NCBI GenBank assembly: GCA_038501785.1
Contig: JBAMJR010000098.1
Span: 82,824 to 146,823 of the forward strand
Length of the DNA: 64,000 bases
Direction of reading: 5' to 3'
DNA from: Myoxocephalus aenaeus
Taxonomy: Eukaryota; Chordata; Actinopteri; Perciformes; Cottidae
Both the position numbers and the translations under genes were made by a program. The notes under the pieces are model-generated. The model was not told the DNA's origin. It saw only the letters and a list, made by a program, of their open reading frames with translations, and searched no databases. Below are positions 54,700-64,000 of the stretch, one piece after another; the stretch's first letter is position 1, and each line of letters begins with the position of its first letter.

Positions 54700-56345
54700 G
54701 GGTCTTCATTACATTTCCTCCCTCCTCTCCTGCGAGGACATGGTTCCTTACACTTCGTGTACTCGAGACAAACAGGCAGCCACAGTATTTGTCTTCCCCG
54801 ACCTATAAAGTTATATGGCTGCAGAGCCAGATACCATCCAGCAATGCACATGTTGGCATCCTTCATCCGATGCAACCCCTGGAGGGCACGATGATCAGTC
54901 TCCAGACTGAAGTGTCGTCCTACTTCATTGCCAGACACTCTTTCTCAACCTTAGAATACCTCGTCTTTCTGTCTTTAAGCTTGTGACTGAGGAACTGGCT
55001 TCATATCCCCGTCCACTTTCTGCAAAAACACCCCACCAAGGCCCACACCTGAGGCGACTGTTTGCAGGGTGAACGGCTTGTCAAAGTCAGGACTGTGAAC
55101 GCTTGGTCACACTCATTGGTCCAGTGTACTTTGCTGGGTGTTGAAGCTCTTGTTAGGTTGTTCAACACCAGTGAACGCTCTGCAAAGTGGGGAATGAATT
55201 TCCTGTACTACCCTACCAGGCCAATGACATTTTTCAACTTCTTCTTGGTGGTCGGAACAGGGAAGGCCTGAATGGCATCAACCTTCCCCACTTGAGGTTT
55301 GATCTCGCCCAAATACTCAACCTCAAATAGCTCAAATACTCAACCTCTTTCTGGGCTACTGAACATTTCTTTGGGTTGATTGTCAACCCTGCCGCTTTAA
55401 TCCGTTGCAGGACTTGTGACAGATGTGACATGTGTTCCACCCTGGCTGGCTGAAAATTACCACATCACCCAATAGGCAGCTGAAAAGTCCGACACGTCTC
55501 TCAAAGCATGACTCATTAGTCTCTGAAAGGGCGCTGGTGCACCATTAAGGCCAAATGGCATCACTTTAAAGTGGTACATACCAAATGGAGTCCTAAAGGC
55601 GGTCAACTCACGAGCTTCTGTTGCTAGCGCAACCTGCCAATAGCCTTTACTCAGGTCCAGGGTAGTGATGCACTTTGCTCTCCCAACTCTCTCCACCAGG
55701 TCATCAATTCTGGGCATGGGATAAGGATCAAAGTGAGACATAGCATTCAGGTACCGGAAGTCAATGCAAAATCTATGTGTGCCATCTTTTTGGGGTACCA
55801 ACACAATAGGGCTGCACCATTCACTGCTGGATACTTTAATTATACCCAGTTCCAACATCAACTTGATTTCTTTCCTTCTTCCTCAACCACCAACCGCTCA
55901 GGAATCCAGTAGCTCCTCTGCCGCCCTGGAGCATCTTTATGTAGCCGAATCTTGTGCTGGACAAGGGTGGTGAATCCTGGCGACTCACTGAAGAGCTTTG
56001 GGTCCAAAAGAGGTACCACATCTGCCTTATCAGCAGTGGACAGATGTGACAGATCCACTGGCCCGGACTCCACTGTGCTGGCAGGAAAGAACTGTTCAGT
56101 CTCCTCCTCATCATGGACAAACAGCTGATGGTGCGCAGGAACCTGGAACTCCTTTAACGAGTTTACATGGAATTTCTGATATTTCTTTACTCTTTTGGCG
56201 TATAGAGTTCATAGGTGACCTTACCAGTCCGTCTCGTGACTTCATAAGGTCCATGCCACTTGGTCAAGAGCTTGCTTTCAGAAGTAGGAAGCAAACAACT
56301 TTGAAATCGTATTTGACTGCGCCAAGAAACAGTTTATACTCCAAT
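54700..56345 (-). pseudogene. Ty3/gypsy pol fragment (reverse transcriptase, RNase H)
   Basis: Minus strand. 55,858-56,073 has PGFTTLVQHKIRLH; 55,457-55,861 has SEWCSPIVLVPQKDGTHRFC, TTLDLSKGYWQVAL and VMPFGLNGAPAPFQRLMSHA. The frame breaks exactly at the catalytic YxDD box (reads YWVM then stop). Connection and RNase H pieces are at 55,234-55,440 and 54,740-54,938. Usual gypsy order as far as visible. A 35-base direct repeat (ATTTGAGTGAAGGGTAATGG) flanks it at 54,679 and 56,346. Confidence 0.78.
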
Positions 56346-56545
56346 CATTTGAGTGAAGGGTAATGGAGTGTCTTCATTACACTCATATTTAAAATAATGA
56401 ATACTTTTTGTTTGTTATTGTGGTTAAATTAATGTAATTCATGCTGCTGTTATATTGATACCAGACCGCTTTGTTTGTCTTCATGCAGGAGAGCAAACAG
56501 GCTTTAAAAGGTTAAACGCAAACAAATACGGAGTGAAGCAGAATG

Positions 56546-57357
56546 AGATAAATCATGTTGTTCTCAAATTTTTTCTATAAATTTGGACTTTTGGAACTTA
56601 TTTGACGCTCTGGAGTTACTGAAAATATTTGAATCAGAAGTTCAGAAACAATGTCATATGCATTCACCTAACAATAATAATAATAATACTATAATAATAA
56701 TAATACTAATAATAGTATTATTATACCCTGACCTTAATTTGGAACTGTCCTATCAATATTTTTTAATATGTATATGCAGACTTTTGCATAAATGATCTAG
56801 TAAGGGTGTTGTTGTGAGTTTAGTTATACATGTGTAAATATAATTTTGACAACTCTGAGTGGATAAACCCTGGAGGGGTTTAGGAACCGCTGCTTTAGTC
56901 GATGCACTATATTTAAAATGTTGTTTTATTAGATATATGGAAGTTTCTCTTCAGCTTATTTATTTCATTACTATCTATAAAATCTATTTTATGACCAATA
57001 ACAAAGCATCCACGCTCCTGTGATGACCTCCTATGAAGAAGTAATTAAATCAGCTAAATGGAATGCAGCCATGAATAATACTGTTAGTTAACCTGTGCGT
57101 TACCTCCGATAACATGTCAACATGTCTGCCATTAAAACACACCTGTGTCAGACATGAAACCAGACACATCTTCATCTCCATCAGCAGACAATGACATCAT
57201 CGTCTCAGGGGAATCCTCAGGTTTTCCCTTTTTTCATTTTGTACTATTTGATATTTGATTTCAATAAAATGATCTCCACACGTGCTGTTACTTTAAAGGA
57301 AGTATAAATAAATAAATTAAAAAAAAGGGGGGGGAGGGATAAATTAAATTAAAAAAG
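56546..57357. other. AT-rich spacer before TBCEL
   Basis: Contains an (AATAAT)n tract (56,675-56,725) and a lone AATAAA at about 57,263. No gene recognised. Confidence 0.5.
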
Positions 57358-57434
57358 CTACGTCACTTCCGGGAGAGCAAAATGACAGCTGGTTTGTTTT
57401 CATCAACAAGGGGAATTAAAAGTAAACATCAAAG
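57358..57434 (+). promoter_or_regulatory. Probable TBCEL promoter and first non-coding exon
   Basis: CTACGTCACTTCCGGG at about 57,358-57,373 combines a CRE-like CGTCA with an ETS-type ACTTCCGG, a common arrangement at TATA-less housekeeping start sites. It is followed by sequence ending AAACATCAAAG|GTGAGTAG, a strong splice donor after 57,434. A CpG-rich stretch continues downstream. It is assigned to TBCEL because that is the next + strand gene; another transcript is possible. Confidence 0.5.
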
Positions 57435-58442
57435 GTGAGTAGACCGCCGCCCCGCCGCTGCGTCAGTGCGCGAGGAGCTGTGCACGCTGCCATGTTGCAT
57501 GATCACTGCCGTCATCTGTGATCCATCTCCGGACATCTGTAGTCCATCTCCGGACCCTGGCGCTGCAGCTGCGGGTCAGACTGTCAACAACCGGCCCGTT
57601 GCACCGACTATCCTCCGTTACATGTCGTCATCTTTAAATATCTAGCGAAACGCTTTTTAGTAAATAATGCCAAACTCCGTTTAAAATATGTACATTTGTA
57701 GTAGTTTGAGCCGTGTTGACGTATATATACAACACAACAACACCGCTGCACGACGTGTCCGTCTCCACTAGTGTTTAACGGGACGTCGGCGTCGGTCTCA
57801 TGGACGAAGAATCTCTTTCAACAATTAAAAATCAACTTTTATCATCGCTCTTCCTGTTGTTGCCAGGACCCTTTCACTGCATCACGTGACTGGGTGAGGG
57901 ACTATACACAGAGAACAGCACGCGCACAGTCACGAGTCTGTCTACATAACTGGTGGTTTGCCAAAAGGCTGAAAGACGAATGTACAAGTCTTCCGTGCTG
58001 AAGCTCGGGTGGTCGGGTTTATGACTGTACATGTTCTGTAACTGTCCTGGTGGAGAAGAATAGTACAATGACGGTTTCTTTCAATGAGATTTGGCGTAGC
58101 GCGCGTTCTCTTACGTCACTTCCGTCACTCCGTGAGCGGCTCGCGCTGCTAAACTTCAAACCCCGTTAAAATGAAGATTCCTTTGTGGATAGGATGCATG
58201 AGCACCAGGTGTTACAGGCAGGTCTAATTATAGATACCACACGTTGAGTTATGGAGTTCTCTCTTTAATTAATTTAATTACAACACACTAAACCACTTTC
58301 ATCTTGTTCAACTCGTTTCCTTCACCAATCACAAACCATTGAGCTATTGAACTATTGATATTGTCTCTGACCATAATTGTATTGTATAGCTTTTTGGTGA
58401 ATAACTAGCAGGCAGAAGCTGATCTTTGACTCCTGTCCTCAG

Positions 58443-58750
58443 GGTCATGTGGTGAGCAGCCTCCCAGTCCTCCCAGTCCTCCCAGTGCTGGTCTGTTCAG
58501 AGCAACTGGCCAAAGAGGGAGCATCTTTTCTTCTGGAGACGTCCACCAGCCGACCAGCCGCTCTGGAGTAAGACACACACACACATGAACACACAGGTTG
58601 TTGTTTTGTGTTGTTTGTGCTCCACGTGATGAAGAAATAACTCGTCTGACAGGAAGGCACAGGAGCAGAGTGTGGAGGGCGGCCCGGTGAAGGCCAAGGC
58701 CAAGGTCAAGGCCAAGGTCAAGGTCAAGGCCACGGCCAAGGACTCTCCCG
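58443..58750 (+). other. Two candidate upstream exons between the TBCEL promoter and its first coding exon
   Basis: 58443-58567 has a CCTCAG acceptor and GTAAGA donor. 58653-58750 has a CTGACAG acceptor and GTAAGA donor. Both are GC-rich compared with the surrounding DNA. One frame reads through both (223 bases, phase 1), e.g. VCSEQLAKEGASFLLETSTS and then a Lys-Ala/Lys-Val hexanucleotide repeat, and continues open through 60,968-60,999 into the TBCEL ATG. No start codon was found for this frame in the 57,434 exon. They may be 5' UTR exons or part of an unrecognised transcript. Confidence 0.35.
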
Positions 58751-58984
58751 GTAAGACGCTTCCTCCCATTGTTATGACTATTGTTATTATTATTATTTTT
58801 AATATTATTATTCACACACTAAGATGACATGACGAGGAAAGAATGAATCGCACTCAAGCTTTTGTTTCCCAGAGATGTGCTCAAAAAGTTTTCCTGCAAA
58901 TAAGAAATCTATCATGAAAAAAAGGTTAAAATGACCCAATTAGTTCAGGAATAACGAGAAGAGGAGATCGTATTAAACTGCTGT

Positions 58985-60568
58985 CGCACTTAAACACAAC
59001 ACAACACACAACACACTGCACAACACACTGCACAACACACTGTACAACACAACACACTGCACAACACACTGCACAACACACTGCACAACACACTGCACAA
59101 CACACTGTACAACACACTGCACAACACACTGCACAACACACTGCACAACACACTGCACAACACAACACACTGCACAACACACTGCACAACACACTGCACA
59201 ACACACTGCACAACACACTGCACAACACACTGTACAACACACTGTACAACACAACACACTGCACAACACACTGTACAACACAACACACTGCACAACACAA
59301 CACACTGCACAACACACTGCACAACACACTGCACAACACAACACACTGCACAACACACTGCACAACACACTGCACAACACAACACACACAACACACTGTA
59401 CAACACACTGTACAACACACTGTACAACACAACACACTGCACAACACACTGCACAACACACTGCACAACACACTGCACAACACAACACACTGCACAACAC
59501 ACTGCACAACACAACACACTGCACAACACACTGCACAACACACTGCACAACACAACACACTGCACAACACAACACACACAACACACTGTACAACACACTG
59601 TACAACACACTGTACAACACACTGTACAACACACTGCACACTGTACAACACACTGCACACTGTACAACACACTGCACACTGTACAACACACTGCACAACA
59701 CAACACACTGCACAACACAACACACTGCACACTGCACAACACAACACACTGCACAACACAACACACTGCACACTGCACAACACAACACACTGCACAACAC
59801 AACACACTGCACACTGCACAACACAACACACTGTACAACACACTGCACAACACAACACACTGCACACTGCACAACACAACACACTGTACAACACACTGCA
59901 CAACACAACACACAACACACTGCACAACACACTGCACAACACACTGCACAACACACTGCACAACACACTGTACAACACACTGTACAACACACTGCACAAC
60001 ACACTGCACAACACACTGCACACTGTACAACACACTGCACACCACAACACACTGCACAACACACAACACACTGCACAACACACTGTACAACACACTGCAC
60101 AACACACTGTACAACACAACACACAACACACTGTACAACACACTGCACAACACAACACACTGCACAACACAACACGCACACAACACACTACACACACACA
60201 CACACACACAACACTGCACAACACACACAACACACTGCACAACACACACACACAACACACACTGCACAAGGCAACACACCGCACAAGACAACACACCGCA
60301 CAACACACACACACACACACACAACACACTGCACAACACACACACACACACACACAACACACTGCACAACACACACACACACACACAACACACACACAAC
60401 ACACTGCACAACACACACACACACACAACACACTGCACAACACACACACAGCACACTGCACAACACACACACAACACACTGCAGAACACAACACACAACA
60501 CACACACACACACACAACACACTGCAGAACACAACACACAACACACACACACACACAACACACTGCAG
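58985..60568. repeat. 12-bp minisatellite CACAACACACTG, about 1.6 kb
   Basis: Over 100 units of CACAACACACTG and GTA variants, grading into CACACA-rich units after 60,180. Because the unit length is a multiple of three, the minus strand stays open in all three frames, giving long Cys-Val-Leu-rich false readings. Confidence 0.92.
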
Positions 60569-60656
60569 CACCTTTATGTCAAATTAGATAACGTAACAGG
60601 ATCACTTATTATTTTATTTCAGCAAAACCTCTACATAATTAATGCTTCCCTGCAGC

Positions 60657-60657
60657 A

Positions 60658-60714
<57 letters not shown>
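60657..60714. repeat. (CA)n microsatellite
   Basis: About 28 CA units upstream of TBCEL exon 2. Confidence 0.9.
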
Positions 60715-60716
<2 letters not shown>

Positions 60717-60999
60717 AAGGTTCAGCATGAACATTGTCTTCCTGGTTTCGGTCGTCGTCGTCTTGCTGATAAGGACACGAGGAGACGAGGACGCCTCCTT
60801 GTGTCCTTCCCTGCTCCCTTTGTCGTCCTCTTATCTCACCGGACCTCCACGCCGGGTCCGTTATGTATTTCAAAAAGTCTTAAAGGCTCAGTGTGAAGGA
60901 TGTATTGATCTAGCTTCTGCATTAGCTCATTTTAAGATGCAGTGGATGTGTGTCTGTCCTCCACCAGCTGAGCGGGGGTCTGACCAGCAGGGCGGCGCC

Positions 61000-63378
61000 A
61001 TGGAGCCACCGGAGCAGGAATCGAACGGCCGGTCCTTTGTGGAGGTGCTGACTGAGAAGTACAGCCCGGACAACTTCCCCCTGCGCAGGGGCCCCGGCAT
61101 GGGGGTGGTGGTGGTTCCCACCGCGGCTCCTCAGGGCTCCCCCATGAAAGGTGAGCCGCGGGTCAGGTAGCGTCACCTTAAAGACCGACCCCGTCTGTTT
61201 GACCGTCTGTTTGACCGTCTGTTTGACCGTCTGTTTGACCCTCCTGTTTGACCGTCTGTTTGACCCTCCTGTTTGACGTCTGTTTGACCGTCTGTTTAAC
61301 TGTCTGTTTAACCGTCTGTTTAACTGTCTGTTTAACCGTCTGTTTAACCCGTCTGTTTGACCGTCTGTTTGACCCTCCTGTTTGACCGTCTGTTTGACCC
61401 GCCTGTTTGACCGTCTGTTTGACCCTCCTGTTTGACCGTCTGTTTGACCCGCCTGTTTGACCGTCTGTTTGACCCTCCTGTTTGACCGTCTGTTTGACCC
61501 TCCTGTTTGACCGTCTGTTTGACCCTCCTGTTTGACCGTCTGTTTGACCCGCCTGTTTGACCGTCTGTTTGACCCTCCTGTTTGACCGTCTGTTTGACCC
61601 TCCTGTTTGACGTCTGTTTGACCGTCTGTTTAACTGTCTGTTTAACCGTCTGTTTAACTGTCTGTTTAACCGTCTGTTTAACCCGTCTGTTTAACCATCT
61701 GTTTGACCCTCCTGTTTGACCGTCTGTTTGACCGTCTGTTTGACCGTCTGTTTGACCCTCCTGTTTGACCGTCTGTTTGACCGTCTGTTTGACCGTCTGT
61801 TTGACCCTCCTGTTTGACCGTCTGTTTGACCGTCTGTTTAACCGTCTGTTTAACTGTCTGTTTAACCGTCTGTTTAACCCGTCTGTTTAACCATCTGTTT
61901 GACCCTCCTGTTTGACCGTCTGTTTGACCGTCTGTTTGACCGTCTGTTTGACCCTCCTGTTTGACCGTCTGTTTGACCCTCCTGTTTGACCGTCTGTTTG
62001 ACCCTCCTGTTTGACCGTCTGTTTGACCGTCTGTTTAACTGTCTGTTTAACCCGTCTGTTTAACCGTCTGTTTGACCGTCTGTTTGACCGTCTGTTTGAC
62101 CCTCCTGTTTGACCGTCTGTTTGACCCTCCTGTTTGACCGTCTGTTTGACCCTCCTGTTTGACCGTCTGTTTGACCGTCTGTTTAACTGTCTGTTTAACC
62201 CGTCTGTTTAACCGTCTGTTTGACCGTCTGTTTGACCGTCTGTTTGACCGTCTGTTTAACCGTCTGTTTAACCCGTCTGTTTAACCATCTGTTTGACCCG
62301 TCTGTTTAACCGTCTGTTTGACCCGTCTGTTTGACCGTCTGTTTGACCGTCTGTTTGACCCGTCTGTTTGACCCGTCTGTTTGACCCGTCTGTTTGACCC
62401 TCCTGTTTGACCCTCCTGTTTGACCCTCCTGTTTGACCCTCCTGTTTGACCGTCTGTTTGATCCGACTGTTTGACCGTCTGTTTGACCGTCTGTTTAACC
62501 CGTCATTTTAACCCCCCTCATGTCTGTTTACCCCCCCCCCCCCCCCCCCCCCCGTCCAGACCGGCTGAACATGCCCACCATTCTGGTGCTGAACAGCTGT
62601 GGGATCAGCAGAGCCGGAGACCAGGCGGTGATCGCTGCTTTCTGCGGCCACGTCATCGAGCTGGACCTGTCTCAGAACCAGCTGCAGGACTGGAGAGAGG
62701 TGTCAATGAAATAATAAATAAATACAAATAGTAATATGTATAGATAATAATAACTTTATTTATATATAGCACCTTTAATAAACAATTCCACAATACAAAA
62801 TACATACAATAAAAGTAATTATAAAGAAATATATTATTAATAATAATAACTTTATTTATATTGCACCTTTTAAAAGCCGAGTTAAAGACAAAACTAAGAA
62901 ATATAACAACATAACTGAGTCAAACTAAGGTCAAATTTAAACACTGATGAAACAGTATAATATATATTATATATAAAAAAATCAATATATAAAAAGAAAT
63001 CTATGCAATAATACAAATGAATAGCTAGATAAATAAGTAAATACATTCATGTTGTAAAATACAAGAGCAGTATCTGACTCCTTCATTATGATTCATTAAG
63101 TCGTTATTGTGCTCATGAGATTCTAATAACCAGTAAATCAATCGTTGAGTTTTCTGTTTAAATGTGTGGTTTCAAAACAAACCGTCTCGTTCTCAGATCA
63201 GTAAGATCGTGTCCAACGTCCCCAACCTGGACTTCCTGAACCTGAGCTCCAACCCTCTGGCAGGAAGCCGCCTGGATCCACAATGCGCCGCCGGCTTCTC
63301 CCGGGTCCAACACCTCGTGCTCAACAACACCCGAGTGTCCTGGGACACGGTGCTGCTGCTCACCAGAGAGATGACGCA
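61000..63378 (+). CDS. tbcel: TBCEL (tubulin-folding cofactor E-like), first three coding exons, partial
   Basis: Regulator of tubulin stability; the mammalian protein destabilises tubulin and has leucine-rich repeats plus a ubiquitin-like end. Coding exons: 61000-61150 (acceptor probably at 60,967), 62560-62699 and 63197-63378, all in phase. The N-terminus MEPPEQESNGRSFVEVL, then EKYSPDNFPLRRGPGMGV and APQGSPMK, matches the remembered vertebrate TBCEL start. The next exons give ILVLNSCGISRAGD, LDLSQNQLQDWREISKIVSN and LDFLNLSSNPL, the first leucine-rich repeats. Cofactor E itself has an N-terminal CAP-Gly domain that is absent here, so this is the -like paralogue. The 63,378 donor GTGAGA leaves phase 2; remaining exons lie beyond the window. 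Confidence 0.9.
61190..62505. repeat. GTCTGTTTGACC minisatellite, about 1.3 kb, TBCEL intron
   Basis: About 105 units of 12-13 bases with GACC, AACC, AACT and CTCCTGTTTGACC variants arranged in higher-order blocks. Ends before a poly-C tract (62,531-62,553) at the exon 3 acceptor. Confidence 0.92.
62531..62553. repeat. Poly-C at the TBCEL exon 3 acceptor
   Basis: An unbroken C run forms the polypyrimidine tract of the acceptor CCCGTCCAG|ACCGG. Confidence 0.8.
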
Positions 63379-63620
63379 GTGAGACTACTTACTACTTACT
63401 ACTTACTACTTTACTATTTTGTCTGTTTCGTCTGTATATTTCTCCTAAATTCACCAAAGGTTTCCATTACATGATGCCTCATTTGCATATGTAAACACAA
63501 CATTTCATAAAACTTGTAATACAATAAATCCTCCTCTTAATGTCAGTGATGAAGTGGTGAAGTTTCATGGTGGTCATCTATTCACCTGTAGTCTTCAGGA
63601 TGTGTGTAATGTAACTAATG

Positions 63621-64000
63621 TTTGTTCACAACACATTCATAACCTCATTTATATAACTTTACTCTTTCATTTCTACATATATTCTGAGTGTTTGTTCACA
63701 ACACATTCATAACCTCATTTATATAACTTTACTCTTTCATTTCTACATATATTCTGAGTGTTTGTTCACAACACATTCATAACCTCATTTATATAACTTT
63801 ACTCTTTCATTTCTACATATATTCTGAGTGTTTGTTCATAACCTCATTTATATAACTTTACTCTTTCATTTCTACATATATTCTGAGTGTTTGTTCACAA
63901 CACATTCATAACCTCATTTATATAACTTTACTCTTTCATTTCTACATATATTCTGAGTTTGTTCATAACCTCATTTATATAACTTTACTCTTTCATTCCT
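63621..64000. repeat. 70-bp tandem repeat, TBCEL intron
   Basis: Units starting TTTGTTCACAACACATTCAT at 63,621, 63,691 and 63,761, then shortened units lacking CACAACACATT. Continues to the end of the window. Confidence 0.88.

Noticed and set aside
58926..60563. Long minus-strand open readings rich in Cys, Val and Leu
   Set aside because: Pure artefact of a 12-base tandem repeat; three overlapping frames are open at once and no start context, splice site or family similarity is seen.
61190..62505. CRISPR-like repeat array
   Set aside because: Units are contiguous 12-13-mers without spacers, in an intron of a vertebrate gene.

Overview
The window is vertebrate, and most likely a spiny-rayed teleost fish. 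Genes are split into many short GT-AG exons. The intergenic DNA and introns are packed with fish-type transposable elements (hAT and Harbinger MITEs, an L2/Rex-like LINE, Ty3/gypsy elements with SCAN-like gag, a tRNA-derived SINE) and with long minisatellites. The host protein-coding genes I can support all lie on the + strand. Assignments come from reading exon translations by eye against remembered protein families; no search was run.

Layout. (1) 1-18,870: 3' two-thirds of an alpha-2-macroglobulin gene (copy 1). The window opens inside the exon equivalent to exon 11 and runs to the stop codon and poly(A) signal. (2) 18,870-31,577: intergenic DNA holding an endogenous-retrovirus integrase relic, a LINE 3' end, a degenerate Gmr1-like gypsy element (22,479-28,255) and a hAT-type element (29,221-30,645). 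(3) 31,578-52,600: a complete second alpha-2-macroglobulin gene (copy 2). I could chain 36 exons in perfect phase into a 1,443-residue protein with signal peptide, bait region, GCGEQN thioester and receptor-binding domain. (4) 52,600-57,350: duplicated 3' flank interrupted by a block of mobile elements, including a broken gypsy reverse transcriptase. (5) 57,358-64,000: promoter and first coding exons of a TBCEL (tubulin-folding cofactor E-like) gene, with two very long minisatellites in its introns; the gene continues beyond the window.

How it fits together. Copies 1 and 2 are a recent tandem duplication. Homologous exons, introns and 3' flanks align nearly base for base from 1 to about 19,530 against about 37,008 to 56,545, apart from clean copy-specific insertions whose empty sites survive in the other copy. 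The sharp exception is the bait region (exons 17-18): about 35-45 codons there are very different, although the adjoining introns are almost identical. Both genes keep an open frame and the thioester, so both probably make secreted protease inhibitors with different protease preferences. That bait divergence is the most biologically interesting signal here. The Gmr1-like retrotransposon, with integrase upstream of reverse transcriptase, is second.
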